64,000 nucleotides of DNA from an uncultured Latescibacterota bacterium (GTDB taxonomy: Bacteria > Latescibacterota > UBA2968), in assembly GCA_958295785.1 (NCBI GenBank), contig OY282377.1, forward strand, positions 2,184,394-2,248,393, written 5' to 3'. Under the pieces are notes generated by a model. That model saw nothing but the letters and a program-made list of their open reading frames with translations, was not told the origin of the DNA and made no database searches. Positions 28,464-38,215 of the stretch are shown here, piece by piece. The position numbers and the translations under genes are program-made. The first letter of the stretch is position 1. Each line of letters opens with the position of its first letter.

Positions 28464-29414
28464 ATGTCCATTTTCCAAAACGAATTTTCATGGTCGCCCT
28501 CGCGGCAGCGCATGTTTGAATCCTGCAAGCGGCAGTATTACTTCAATTACTACGGCAGTTGGGGCGGTTGGGAGCAGGACGCAGATGCACAGGCCCAATT
28601 GCTCTATCGCCTAAAAAAAATGACCACAATGCCCCAACTCATCGGAACTGTGGTACACGAGGCCATCCGGCAGGTGCTCAAGGCGTTGCAAATGGGCCGC
28701 GGGGTTTCCCCGTCTGCTGTGGAGACCTACGCGCAAAATTTGTTTGATCAGCACCTTCGGGATTCCGAGCAACAACGCTGGCGGCGTACGCCATCCAGAT
28801 ATACCAATTTGTTTGAACACTATTACGGCGAATCTTTTTCAGCAGCCGACCAGATGCAGGCGGTCAACCGCATTGCAACGAGTCTCCAGACCTTTTTTGC
28901 GTCCGATGCTTACGCCATGTTGCAATCTGTTCTTCCCGAGCACTATCTCAGCATTGAGGAACTCGCGGATTTCGCGCTGGGCAAGACCAAAATTTGGGTC
29001 GTGCTCGACGTGGCGATTCGCTATGGCAAAAGCGTCTTCGTTTTCGACTGGAAGACCGGGCGCGAACGACCATCGGACCGCCACCAACTCGCGGTGTACG
29101 CGCTGTATGCCACCTCGCAATGGGGCATCGCGCTTTCCGATTTGCACCTGCGAGATGTGTATTTGCAAACCAATACCGCGAGCAGTGTCCACCTCTCGCC
29201 CGACGATCTCGCGCAGACGCGCACCTTTGTCGCAGAGAGCATTGAAAAAATGCGCGCCCTCCTCGACGATCCGGATCAAAATACCGCGTCTCAAGACGCC
29301 TTTCCCATGACGACCCATACCCACCTGTGTACGACCTGCCCCTTCAAAGCCGCGTGCTATCCGCACACGACACCCACCCCAAGAGAAGAACCCATCCAAC
29401 TCTCGCTGTTCTGA
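28464..29414 (+). CDS. PD-(D/E)XK nuclease, RecB/AddB/Cas4-like with Fe-S cysteines
   Basis: A 316-aa protein. The start is ATG 28464 (MSIFQNEFSWSPSRQ), the first Met after the preceding gene. The superfamily elements are in order: SPSRQRMFESCKRQYYFNYYG with the first Cys, GTVVHEAI (His), VVLDVAI (Asp), VFDWKTGR (D-x-K) and the helix QLAVYALYA (QxxxY). C-terminal CTTCPFKAAC supplies three more Cys, completing a probable 4Fe-4S cluster as in AddB and Cas4. It lies 5 kb from the cas genes with unrelated genes between and a second, clear cas4 exists, so I treat it as a stand-alone repair-type nuclease. Confidence 0.85.
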   Translation: MSIFQNEFSWSPSRQRMFESCKRQYYFNYYGSWGGWEQDADAQAQLLYRLKKMTTMPQLIGTVVHEAIRQVLKALQMGRGVSPSAVETYAQNLFDQHLRDSEQQRWRRTPSRYTNLFEHYYGESFSAADQMQAVNRIATSLQTFFASDAYAMLQSVLPEHYLSIEELADFALGKTKIWVVLDVAIRYGKSVFVFDWKTGRERPSDRHQLAVYALYATSQWGIALSDLHLRDVYLQTNTASSVHLSPDDLAQTRTFVAESIEKMRALLDDPDQNTASQDAFPMTTHTHLCTTCPFKAACYPHTTPTPREEPIQLSLF

Positions 29415-29435
29415 TACGGCACTAACCCAAAGGTT

Positions 29436-29934
29436 ATACCAATTTGCTTTTAAGTTGTCCGTATCCTGCCTCCCATCAGGGAGGAATGAGGAATGAGGAA
29501 CAGACGTTCGGTAGCACTCAGGCGTTGCTTGTCTCAAGCGTTTGGTCCTACAGCATCGTTTGTTGCCTTTGATGCGTTGGCTACGCCTGTGCCTACGGCG
29601 TGCGGCGATCTACTTTTTTTCAACAGCAAAAAAAGGTAGGCGGGCGGGGTACAACTGCCCAGCAGTTCAAAAATGCCGCTCTCATGCGCCGAGAGGCTGG
29701 CACAGCGCAAAGCGCTTTTCTGGTAGTACGGCATGCGCTGGCCTGCAAATTGGGTTGCAAGATAGATGTTCGTTGCGAGACGGCCTTGCGCGCTGTGCGC
29801 GATGGCTTTATCTGATGGTCTTTTGCGATGGCCTGGTTGCCATGGCTTCTCTGAATGACTGTGTGTAATGTCAAGGGATCGCTTGCTGGCAACATAGCGC
29901 ATCACATGAGGACAACAGCTATTCAATTTGGTAT
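29436..29934 (+). repeat. Rep-A copy 4 (full length, 499 bp)
   Basis: Begins ATACCAATTTGCTTTTAAGT and ends AGCTATTCAATTTGGTAT, imperfect inverted ends. It fills almost the whole gap between the RecB-like nuclease gene and the terminator at 29952. Confidence 0.8.
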
Positions 29935-29951
29935 TATCTCATACAAAAGCA

Positions 29952-29987
29952 AACGGGCTCGAGGTTTATATCGACCCAGAGCCCGTT
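29952..29987. terminator. hairpin terminator
   Basis: Stem AACGGGCTC, 18-nt loop, stem GAGCCCGTT, with A/T-rich flanks. It lies 37 bp beyond the stop of the CmpX-like gene on the minus strand. Confidence 0.65.
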
Positions 29988-30024
29988 AAAAAGTCATGTG
30001 AGGAGGGGGCGCGTGCCCTGCCGC

Positions 30025-31551
30025 TTATTGCTCGGGGTCATCGCCCTCTTTTTCGCCCAGCGCAGCCAGCCAGCCCTTGACCGTATCGCTCGCCAAATCG
30101 CGGCATCCCAACCCAAAGGCCAAGGCCACAGCCGCGGCAATGCCCCCCAAAAACAGCCCGAAAGCCATGTTGATGATGTCGTTGGCAATGCCCATCTGGC
30201 GCAGGGCCATCGCCGATGCGAGGATGAGCACGACCACGCGCGCGGCCGAAGCCACCAGTTTGCTTTGGGCCATCTCTTTTCTCGAGATCATATCGCCGAC
30301 CAGATTGGCCAGATAGAGGCCCAAGATGAAAATGATCAGCCCCATGGCCACTTGCCCGGCAAAGCGGGTAAATTCGCCCAGCAGGGCCTGAAGCCCCACA
30401 AAACCCAGCAGATCCGCCGCTTCTATGGCCGCGAAAAGCAAGATGACCACCATCGTGAGGTGGCCGGCCCACACGGCAGGACTGCGCTCTTCTGCGTCCT
30501 CGCCTGCACCGATTCCCAGCCGCTCAAGCAGTTCGTTGAAACCGATTCTGGTCAGCAGACCGACGACCATTTCTTGGACCAATCGCCCCACCATATAGGC
30601 CACGATCAGAACCAATCCCGCTGTGAAAATAGACGGAATGGCGTCGAGAATGCGGCCTAACATAGCACTGGCCGGTCTCGAGATGACCTCGAACTGCAAG
30701 GCGTCGAGTGCGGCGATGATAGCCAGAATGAAAATGGCGTAGTAGAGCACCCAGCCGACCAGGCTGGAAAAGGATCGCTCGCCCAAGACCGCGTCCAACC
30801 CGGCTTTTTTGCTGGTTTGATCCAGGTTGCTGGCGGCCAGCAAATTGACCACAATGCGCTGCGTGATGCGCGCGCCGAACCAACCCACCAGCAGGATCAA
30901 GCCTCCGGCGAGCAAATTGGGCACGAACCCCATGGCCTTGCCCACCATCTCCCGCACAGGGGCCATCAGCCCCTCTAACCCCAAGGTGCCCAGCACGGCC
31001 GGCAAAAAGATGAGAAAGACCAGCCAATACACGGCCTTGCCCACACTTTCGGAAATGGAAAGCCTGCTGGGGTCCCGATCCTCGGCGGTCTCTGCGAGGC
31101 GTTCCTCTAACTTCGCTGCCGACAGCACGCGCTCTACCAGCGTACATAACAAACAGGCGACGATCCATGCCAGCAACAGCAGCAGCCCGGCACTGACCAG
31201 CAAGGGCAAGAAGGCAAAGAGTTGCACCAGCAACTGATTGAGCGGTTCGGTGACCAGTGTCAGGCCGATAAATTGAAAAAAAGCCACGAGGACGAACAGC
31301 ATCAGCAAGTAATACACCCCTTTGCTGATCCACTTTTCCGGCTTGATTTTCGAGGCACCCGCTTCCCCGAGGGTCAAGCGGGCGAGTTTGTCGTCCAATT
31401 CCGTGCGCCGCAACAGCCGGTGGATCAATATCCGCACCACCAAGGCGATCAGCCAACCGACCACCAGAATGCCCAGCGGCACGAGCACATTCATCAACGG
31501 CAGCACGTATCCCTCTGAGAAATGCGTCATCTGACGCCACACTTCGCCCAT
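30025..31551 (-). CDS. CmpX-like membrane protein with conserved TM-helix repeats
   Basis: A 508-aa inner-membrane protein with five or more repeats of a TM unit of the form VPNLLAGGLILLVGWFGARI or IPSIFTAGLVLIVAYMVGRL, each followed by an amphipathic segment. This repeat is the conserved TM helix found in CmpX and mechanosensitive-channel-like proteins. The closing segment GLGCRDLASDTVKGWL resembles the TM3b region of MscS-type channels, but no MscS cytoplasmic domain follows. A role in membrane tension sensing or envelope stress is plausible. It is a single gene with its own terminator. Confidence 0.8.
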   Translation of the reverse strand: MGEVWRQMTHFSEGYVLPLMNVLVPLGILVVGWLIALVVRILIHRLLRRTELDDKLARLTLGEAGASKIKPEKWISKGVYYLLMLFVLVAFFQFIGLTLVTEPLNQLLVQLFAFLPLLVSAGLLLLLAWIVACLLCTLVERVLSAAKLEERLAETAEDRDPSRLSISESVGKAVYWLVFLIFLPAVLGTLGLEGLMAPVREMVGKAMGFVPNLLAGGLILLVGWFGARITQRIVVNLLAASNLDQTSKKAGLDAVLGERSFSSLVGWVLYYAIFILAIIAALDALQFEVISRPASAMLGRILDAIPSIFTAGLVLIVAYMVGRLVQEMVVGLLTRIGFNELLERLGIGAGEDAEERSPAVWAGHLTMVVILLFAAIEAADLLGFVGLQALLGEFTRFAGQVAMGLIIFILGLYLANLVGDMISRKEMAQSKLVASAARVVVLILASAMALRQMGIANDIINMAFGLFLGGIAAAVALAFGLGCRDLASDTVKGWLAALGEKEGDDPEQ

Positions 31552-32191
31552 ATCTGACGCTCCTTTTGGCCCTGAATTTGTGAACGATTATTCTGCAACC
31601 AAACCGGGCCGATAAGGTTTTGAGACAGTCACAGAATTTAGAAAAGGCCGCCAACACCGTGCACGCAAAGACAATTGACGACCACCCGTCTAATATAACA
31701 AGAATCGAAGGCTTATCAAACCCTAATTACTCTGTAAATTAAATAATTTGTTATTTCCATTGTTTCAAGGAGGCGTTCTGATGCCCAAACAACACGTCCA
31801 ACTCACCCCCACAGACCGAGACACTTTGACCGCCTTGATCACCAAAGGCGACCAAAAAGCCCGAATCTACAAACGCGCCTTGGGCTTGCTTGAACTTGAC
31901 CGAGGCAAAACCTACACTCAAGGGGCTCAAACCCTCGGCCTGACCGGGCAGACCCTGAGTCATTGGGCAAAGAAATACCGCACCCTCGGCTTGGACAGCC
32001 TCAAAGATGCCCCGCGGCCAGGACGCCCGGTGGAGATGACCGGCAAGCAACGGGCCCAAATCACCGCCTTGGCCTGTTCAACCCCCCCGGCAGGCCATGG
32101 CAGGTGGACGTTGCGCCTCTTGGCGGATCACTGCGTGGCATTGGGCTATTGTGAGCATCTCTCACACACGCATGTTAAAACGATTCTAAAA

Positions 32192-33283
32192 TAGGACTTA
32201 CGCATGCTGAGTTAAAAAAGGGTGCAATTCCGTAAAATTTATCACTTTGAGGAGGTGTCAATGCGCCACCCGACGCGTTTGGATTACTGTCAGTATCTGC
32301 TTAGCCGTCCCCTCAACGATACCCTGACCCATTTCGCCGACCACAGCGAAGGGTTCAGTCATGATATGATCAACCGCTATCTCGCCGGTGATCGTATCCC
32401 ACCCCGCTTGGTGTGGGAACACGTCAAAGACCACATCGCGCTGACGCCTGAAGGCTATGTGATCTTTGATGACCCGGTTTTAGACAAGCGACACGCACGC
32501 AAGATCGCGTTAGTGCGTCGTCAATATAGCGGCAACGCCCAAGGCGTCATCAACGGCATCGGGGTGGTTACATGTGTCTATGTCAATCCGCAACAGGATC
32601 GGTTCTGGCTGATTGACGATCGGATTTATGACCCGCAAGGCGATGGCAAAACCAAATGGGATCCTCTCAAGGACATGCTCTCTGCGTTGGTCTATCAGAA
32701 GGGCCTCCCTTTTACCGGGGTCTTGATGGACAGTTGGTATGCGACCAAAACGGTCATGTTACACAGAGAGCAGATGCAAAAAACCTATTATTGTCCTCTC
32801 AAGACGAACCGGCGCGTGGACGATTCGGCAGGCACAACCCCCTACCAGCGCGTAGATAGCTTAACTTGGACTCAAGCGCAACGCAAACAAGGCAAGCCAA
32901 TTAAAATCAGAGGGTTCCCCAAAGACCACAAAGTGAAATTATTCCGGGTGGCGTCTTCTGATAGACGCACGGCGTATGTCGTAACTAACGACCATGCTCA
33001 AAACGATTCTTCAGGGGTACAACAGGTGTGTCACCAAAGATGGAAAATTGAGCAATTTCACCGCGAAGTCAAACAAGTGACCGGGCTTGAAAAGTGTCAA
33101 TGTCGGTTGGCACGCATTGTACGAAATCATATTGGGTGTGCGATGTTCGTTTGGATAAGACTCGCGCAGGTGGCCTATCAAACAGGACAAACCATTTATC
33201 AAGTCAAATACCGGGGGGTGGCTGACTTCTTGAGACAACAACTCAAAGCACCTCATATTCCAATGGGGATTGCGTAAGTCCTA
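32192..33283 (+). mobile_element. IS701/IS4-like element copy 3 (intact)
   Basis: A 1092-bp element with TAGGACTTACGCA inverted ends. It is inserted in the A-tract of IS630 copy A. The flanks TAAAA (32187-32191) and TAAAA (33284-33288) form a 5-bp target duplication, confirmed by comparison with the uninterrupted IS630 copy B, so this family duplicates 5 bp of AT-rich target. Confidence 0.9.
32261..33277 (+). CDS. IS701/IS4-like DDE transposase (intact)
   Basis: A 338-aa transposase starting at ATG 32261, 5 nt after GAGGAGG. Motifs: VIFDDPVLDKRHARKIALV (first Asp), GVLMDSWYATKTVML (second Asp) and QRWKIEQFHREVKQVTGLEK (Y/W-x2-R-x3-E-x6-K-like signature with the Glu). These place it in the IS4/IS701 superfamily. 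It is the only full-length copy of three here and could mobilise the defective copies in trans. Confidence 0.88.
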   Translation: MRHPTRLDYCQYLLSRPLNDTLTHFADHSEGFSHDMINRYLAGDRIPPRLVWEHVKDHIALTPEGYVIFDDPVLDKRHARKIALVRRQYSGNAQGVINGIGVVTCVYVNPQQDRFWLIDDRIYDPQGDGKTKWDPLKDMLSALVYQKGLPFTGVLMDSWYATKTVMLHREQMQKTYYCPLKTNRRVDDSAGTTPYQRVDSLTWTQAQRKQGKPIKIRGFPKDHKVKLFRVASSDRRTAYVVTNDHAQNDSSGVQQVCHQRWKIEQFHREVKQVTGLEKCQCRLARIVRNHIGCAMFVWIRLAQVAYQTGQTIYQVKYRGVADFLRQQLKAPHIPMGIA

Positions 33284-34182
33284 TAAAAAAAACGAATTGA
33301 AGCCCCACTTGAAGAAAACATGGTGTATCCGCAAAGTGGATGCGTCCTTTCTCGCACGCATGGAAGCCTTGCTTTGGCTGTATGACCAACCTTATGATCC
33401 CAATGTTCCTGTGGTCTGCTTTGATGAACGTCCTTGTTTTCTCATCGGACAAGTCCTGGATCCCTTGCCCCTAACAACAGGCCAAGTGACCAAAGAACAT
33501 GATGCCTACACCAAACACGGCTCGCGTGCGCTGTTGGCCGCCATTGAGCCTTTAACCGGCAAACGGCTTGCCGAAATCTATCCTCGGCGCACCATGAAGG
33601 AAGACACCCACTTTTGTCAGGCTCTGACACAGCATTGGCCACAGGCAGAGAAAATCCGCTTGGTGCAAGACAATCTCAACACGCATACCCGCCATGCCTT
33701 CTATCGTTCCTTGCCGGCCGATGAGGCGTTTGCCCTCGCGCAGAAGTTTGAGTTCTTCTTTACTCCCAAGGCGGCGAGTTGGCTCAACATGATCGAGATT
33801 GAGTTTTCGGCTCTGGCGCGAGGATGTTTGAATAGGCGCATCGCGACGCAGGCGGAACTGCGCCGGGAAGTTTTGGCCTTCTTTCAGGAGCGGGAGGCCA
33901 AGGGCATCCCCTTGAATTGGCAGTTCACTTTGCCCAAGGCCAGAGACGGGGGGGGCACGGTCCCCATCTCGGCAACGCTCCCCCAGCTTGAATTGGCAGT
34001 TCACTTTGCCCAAGGCCAGAGACAAGATGAATACCCATTATCAACGCGTTTATCCAGACAATTCAAAACTTAGAATAACTTAATTTACAGAGTACTAAGG
34101 TCACCCCTTAAAAACAAATTGCATACTACACAAAAGTTTATTATATTTGGCCCGGTTTTCGCCATCTCGTTTTTGGCTTGTT

Positions 34183-34204
34183 ATTCCACTAAAACAAGGA
34201 TGAT
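34183..34204 (+). promoter_or_regulatory. CRISPR-repeat-like sequence over the cas6 ribosome-binding site
   Basis: TTCCACTAAAACAAGGAT (34184-34201) matches the 3' half of the CRISPR repeat, TTCCATCAAAACAAGGAT, at 16 of 18 positions. The AAGGA is also the Shine-Dalgarno of cas6, whose ATG is at 34205. The same type of sequence precedes cas1. Cas6 cleavage at the position used in the repeat (before the 8-nt ATTGAAAC handle) would fall between the Shine-Dalgarno and the ATG. Confidence 0.7.
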
Positions 34205-34855
34205 ATGATGGAACTGACAACACTCACACTTTGCAGTGATCGAGCGTTAAAAGAAAATGATGCGCGGTTTTTGCGCGGTTTTTTTGGACAGCGGTATAAG
34301 AATCGGGTAGAGTTTCATCACCATAGTCCCAGTGGTTTGTTATATCAACATCCATTGGTTCAATATAAGACCATTGGTGGTGTGGGACGTGTGATGGGAT
34401 TGGAAAGCGGGTCTTTTCTCGTGCGGGCGCTACCTGAAATTGATACACTCAGTTTGAATGGGCAGACTGTGAATGTGATTGAACAAAATCGGAATACCGA
34501 GACCATTTCACTGGGCGCGGCTAAAACACTCGTGAAATATCGGTTTTTAAGCCCTTGGCTTGCGCTTAATCAAGCAAACCATCAACGCTATAATAAAGAT
34601 AAGCGAAAAAATTTACTCAGCCGTATTTTGATCGGCAATTTGATTTCACTTTGTAAATCTGTGCGTCTCACCATTGCGGACAGGTTAAAAGCGGATCTCT
34701 CTATTGAACGGTCACAAGCTATAGAAATCAAATCAGGTGTGATGCTAACCGGATTTATGGGCACATTTACCGTTAATTTTCAACTTCCGCCATTGTGGGG
34801 CATTGGCAAGCAAAGTGCCAGAGGTTTTGGCACTGTTCGTCAGATTGAGGAGTAA
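34205..34855 (+). CDS. cas6: CRISPR-associated endoribonuclease Cas6
   Basis: A 216-aa protein at the head of the cas operon. Cas6 cuts the repeat in pre-crRNA, leaving an 8-nt 5' handle. The C-terminal PPLWGIGKQSARGFGTVRQI is the glycine-rich loop typical of RAMP/Cas6 folds. The catalytic residue cannot be assigned by eye; candidate His residues lie in the HHHSP run near residue 38. It ends 3 bp before cas8. A repeat-like sequence overlaps its Shine-Dalgarno. Confidence 0.8.
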   Translation: MMELTTLTLCSDRALKENDARFLRGFFGQRYKNRVEFHHHSPSGLLYQHPLVQYKTIGGVGRVMGLESGSFLVRALPEIDTLSLNGQTVNVIEQNRNTETISLGAAKTLVKYRFLSPWLALNQANHQRYNKDKRKNLLSRILIGNLISLCKSVRLTIADRLKADLSIERSQAIEIKSGVMLTGFMGTFTVNFQLPPLWGIGKQSARGFGTVRQIEE

Positions 34856-34858
34856 TGC

Positions 34859-36589
34859 ATGAGCGACATTACAATTACCTTTCCACGCTTAAATCAATTT
34901 TGGAATGATTCCGGTGTGTTGGGGCTTTACAGATGTATCATCGGAGATATTCATCAAGAGCCACAACGAAGTGTTGATGATCCACGCGAAAATTTGGATG
35001 CGGATTTTCAAACAATTACAAAACTCGAAGTCAATCAATTAACGATAGCAGGCGAGGTTGGTGCAGTGCAAGGTTTGTTAGAAACGGCCTATGACCGTTT
35101 GATTAAGCACTATTACGACCTATCTTCTGAAAAACAATGGGAAGATCGCACATCCCATAACTTTTTTTTTAATTCAGCAGAAGCGAACTTTGAAAGATTC
35201 CCAAAACGCAAGTCCAAAGGGATAGCCGCCTTTATTTTTGACAAGGCACCCCGTCCTGAGGGGAAGCAGGTCAAGTGGGCAGATAAAACACCCGGGAAAT
35301 TACCTGGCGACTACGCCCATCTTCAAGGCCGATTAGATCAATTTTTAGAATCCGAAAAACTGAAACCAGGGCCGCCTGCGGGTATGTTGATTGATGAACC
35401 CAATCGCGTGCGTCCGAAAGTGATCATTCAAGTTCAAGAGCGCAAGGTCAGACGCAAATCAGATCCTTGCTTCTTATGTGGTTGCACATCTTCCAAAATG
35501 GAAAAAATAAATCAAACGATTTTTCCCTTTATGACCGGCGATTCGGGCGTGCTTTCGTTTTTTTCTAACACGCGAGGGGCAACTCGAGTGTGTTGGCGTT
35601 GTTCTTTTATCGGAAAATTTGTGCCGGTCAATGGCTTTTATATTCAAACGGGTGGTCGCATGCACATGTTTTTCCCCTTCGCGCCCAACTTATGCAAAAT
35701 GAATGACGTGTACAGTCGGTTAAAACGAGTCACAAAATGGGATCCTAATTTCTTTCGTAATATAGAACTGAGACTTGGCGGTTATTTTTCACATCCCGCT
35801 GAAATGGTTTTTGCGTTTCTCCATCGCGTTTATGACGAACTCACGAGAGAAGATGAATTGAACGAGGATGATGATCCTTTTGAGAGTGAAGAATTCCAAC
35901 GAGAAGTTTCTAATTTTGCATTCAAAGATGCTCCGCTGTCCTTCTTCATTGTCTCCACTGAGCAAAAAGGACAAACGCAAATGCCGACCCAAGTCAGGCT
36001 TTATGATGATTTGGTTTATATCTTCCGGCTTTTTCGGCATTTACGCGAAAAAGGTATGAGATGGAAGTCTATTGCACAAAATATGCTGGATTTTACAGCG
36101 GACAAAGATGACAACAAATCTCTAAAACGCAATCGCCTGCTCGATGCTGTGCTCACAAAACAGTCCATACTCAAGCAAGTCGAAACCTTTGCTTTTCATG
36201 TCAACCGGTCTGAAAACCGATATATCGCACCTCTGGTCGAATTTACGACGCAGTACGAAACCCTTCTAGAAGGAGAAAACAATATGGAGAAAGAAGCATT
36301 GGATGCCGCGGTCTCATTGGGTAAGCGAATTGGTACCACTGTTGCCCGAGAAAGCGGTAAAAAGGGCAATCTCTTTTCACTTAGGAAATGTCGAAAGTTG
36401 TCCGATTTTCTCAATGAATTGAATCGGCTTCAATTTCGGTTCAATGTCGTCATTCCACCCGCTGTTTATGAAGGCCATTTGACCGATACCAATTTTGAAA
36501 AGTTCAAAGGCTTTTGTATGGTGGTCGCATTAAACGCTTTTAATGCCGGCACGGCTCCCAAACGCGAAACCACAACGCAAAACAATTAA
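34859..36589 (+). CDS. cas8b: type I CRISPR large subunit Cas8 (Cas8b/Cst1-like)
   Basis: A 576-aa protein between cas6 and cas7, the position of the Cascade large subunit, which recognises the PAM. Two CxxC motifs (CFLCGC near residue 204 and CWRCS near 245) form the zinc finger typical of the Cst1/Cas8b group. The rest is diverged. ATG 34859 follows GAGGAG. The sequence and gene order favour subtype I-B of the Tneap/Cst kind, but a family search would be needed to fix the subtype. Confidence 0.8.
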   Translation: MSDITITFPRLNQFWNDSGVLGLYRCIIGDIHQEPQRSVDDPRENLDADFQTITKLEVNQLTIAGEVGAVQGLLETAYDRLIKHYYDLSSEKQWEDRTSHNFFFNSAEANFERFPKRKSKGIAAFIFDKAPRPEGKQVKWADKTPGKLPGDYAHLQGRLDQFLESEKLKPGPPAGMLIDEPNRVRPKVIIQVQERKVRRKSDPCFLCGCTSSKMEKINQTIFPFMTGDSGVLSFFSNTRGATRVCWRCSFIGKFVPVNGFYIQTGGRMHMFFPFAPNLCKMNDVYSRLKRVTKWDPNFFRNIELRLGGYFSHPAEMVFAFLHRVYDELTREDELNEDDDPFESEEFQREVSNFAFKDAPLSFFIVSTEQKGQTQMPTQVRLYDDLVYIFRLFRHLREKGMRWKSIAQNMLDFTADKDDNKSLKRNRLLDAVLTKQSILKQVETFAFHVNRSENRYIAPLVEFTTQYETLLEGENNMEKEALDAAVSLGKRIGTTVARESGKKGNLFSLRKCRKLSDFLNELNRLQFRFNVVIPPAVYEGHLTDTNFEKFKGFCMVVALNAFNAGTAPKRETTTQNN

Positions 36590-36601
36590 AAGGAGGTTGT
36601 C

Positions 36602-37507
36602 ATGGCTGCTGATTTTTCAAAAGCCAAAGCGATTACCATTACCTATCTCACACCCGTATCATTTGCCAGTTTGAATGGCAGTGATAAAGAAGCTGACAAT
36701 ATTTCCAGTATCAAAAAGCTCACGCGCGAGACAGATAATGGTGTTAAAGAATTTCCCTACGTCTCATCCCAAGCCATTCGACGCGCTTTGCGCGACCAAC
36801 TCGCTACTATGGGATATTCGCTTTCTGAGGGTGTCACCGCCAAAGAAGCCAAAGGCGCGGCTACGACCCAGTGCAATCCCGCTGATTATTTGGATGACGA
36901 TTTGTTTGGGTTTATGGATGCGGCCAAAGGCGAAAAAACGCGCAAAAGAACATCCTCTGTGCGTGTGTCGCCTTTGGTCGCCCAAGATGCCTACCAGGGC
37001 GACCTCGACTTTGGGACCAATTACATGAGCGTGAAAGCGGGGGGAACGCCCAATATCTTTGAAACAGAAATACACGGCGGACTTTATCGCGGTACAATTT
37101 TGATCGAATTGGATCGCGTTGGCTCTGGCGAGGGATTTAAAAAGGATATAGACGCCAAGCAAAAATCTGACCGCGTAAAAGCCTTGCTCGATGCGTTGCA
37201 AAATTTATGGAGTTCTGGCCGGCAAAGCCGCTTTCTGGCAGATTTGAGTCCAAAATTTGTCGCTGCGGCCATTACGACCGTTAAAGCACCGATCTTTCTC
37301 GAATCCGTTCAGGTGAAAGGCAATACGCTGAGTGGTACAACGCTTGACGAGGTATTGGCAGATCATAAAAATGTGGTGATCGGCTCGGTGTTTGGATCTC
37401 GTACAGGTTTATTTCAAAGCACTCCCGACGATACCAAAACGGTTGGAGAGGCTTTTTTCGCCATAAAAAAGTGGGTTCAGGAGTGTTACGACCAGAACGG
37501 AGCATAG
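36602..37507 (+). CDS. cas7: Cascade backbone protein Cas7 (Cst2/DevR family)
   Basis: A 301-aa RAMP protein with AAGGAGG 6 nt before the ATG. The N-terminal ITYLTPVSFASLNGSDKEAD and FPYVSSQAIRRALRDQL patterns are characteristic of the DevR/Cst2 Cas7 family. Several copies coat the crRNA spacer. The strong ribosome-binding site fits its high stoichiometry. Confidence 0.9.
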   Translation: MAADFSKAKAITITYLTPVSFASLNGSDKEADNISSIKKLTRETDNGVKEFPYVSSQAIRRALRDQLATMGYSLSEGVTAKEAKGAATTQCNPADYLDDDLFGFMDAAKGEKTRKRTSSVRVSPLVAQDAYQGDLDFGTNYMSVKAGGTPNIFETEIHGGLYRGTILIELDRVGSGEGFKKDIDAKQKSDRVKALLDALQNLWSSGRQSRFLADLSPKFVAAAITTVKAPIFLESVQVKGNTLSGTTLDEVLADHKNVVIGSVFGSRTGLFQSTPDDTKTVGEAFFAIKKWVQECYDQNGA

Positions 37508-37510
37508 GCT

Positions 37511-38215
37511 ATGTTTCTCGTTGCCCTTGAGATGTATGCCGAAACCGCGTCGTTTAGAGTTTCGGAAACCCATACATTCCATAAGACCTTGGCATTGCCG
37601 CCATATACCACTTGCGTTGGCATACTGGGTGCTACGCTCGGTTTGGATATGGAGACCGCCCAAAGCTATGTCAAAGAAAATGGCATATCAATCGGGGTTG
37701 CAGGGCATGATCGCGGCGAGTTTCGAGATTTGTGGAAATACCGCAAGGTGAAATCGAAAGAAACCATTTCGGATGTTCTCATTCGAGAATATCGCGTTGA
37801 TTTGACCTGTCTCATTGTTTATGGCACGCAAGCCAAAGAATCCGCGGATGTGATTGCTGATGGATTCAGCGATCCGGTGTACGCGCTGACTGCCGGGCAT
37901 AGTGACAGTTTGATTCACCTTCGCAATATCGAAGTTTTAGAGGCCGATCCCAGGCCCCTACAAACGCTGGAGAATTGCTGGGTGCCTGGGGATCTCGCCC
38001 CACTTTATCAGCCCGATGAAGCGATTTTGGCCTTGCCTATTACGCAAAAAATTCGCCCACCTGCGATAACGCACTTGCCTGTTTCGTTTTCTTTTTTTGG
38101 AGATAAACGGACAGTGCAAGCACGCGAACCTTTTACGTTTGTGGGCAATCAAATCGGGCTTTCGGAGCCAGTTGATGGATTTTTGATCAATGACCACAAG
38201 GTGGTTCTGCGATGA
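37511..38215 (+). CDS. cas5: Cascade subunit Cas5
   Basis: A 234-aa RAMP protein. The N-terminus MFLVALEMYAETASFRVSE and LPPYTTCVGILGATLGL are the Cas5 hallmark (strand plus glycine-rich segment). It caps the crRNA 5' handle. Its stop overlaps the cas3 ATG (ATGA), giving translational coupling. Confidence 0.9.
   Translation: MFLVALEMYAETASFRVSETHTFHKTLALPPYTTCVGILGATLGLDMETAQSYVKENGISIGVAGHDRGEFRDLWKYRKVKSKETISDVLIREYRVDLTCLIVYGTQAKESADVIADGFSDPVYALTAGHSDSLIHLRNIEVLEADPRPLQTLENCWVPGDLAPLYQPDEAILALPITQKIRPPAITHLPVSFSFFGDKRTVQAREPFTFVGNQIGLSEPVDGFLINDHKVVLR

Larger units (their letters stand above)
31781..34073 (+). pseudogene. IS630-family transposase, interrupted
   Basis: ATG 31781 follows AAGGAGG. 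The HTH part (31781-32191: YTQGAQTLGLTGQTLSHWAK) and the DDE part (33283-34073: VVCFDERP, LVQDNLNTHT, WLNMIEIEFSALARGCL) are separated by the IS701-like element. Without it, an eight-A tract would allow a -1 frameshift joining the two frames, as in copy B. The copy is inactive unless the inner element excises precisely. Confidence 0.85.
31728..34094 (+). mobile_element. IS630-family element copy A, split by an IS701-like insertion
   Basis: Terminal inverted repeats TACTCTGTAAATTAA at 31728 and the complement ending at 34094. Flanks CTAAT and CTAAG agree in four of five bases. The transposase is interrupted at 32191 by the IS701-like copy 3. Near 33925-34020 a stretch of about 35 bp (TTGGCAGTTCACTTTGCCCA and following) is duplicated around a GC-rich insert absent from copy B. 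It lies just upstream of the cas operon. Confidence 0.85.

Noticed and set aside
28464-29414. RecB-like nuclease as part of the CRISPR adaptation module
   Set aside because: It is 5 kb from the operon with an unrelated membrane protein gene and an IS between, and a proper cas4 follows cas2.
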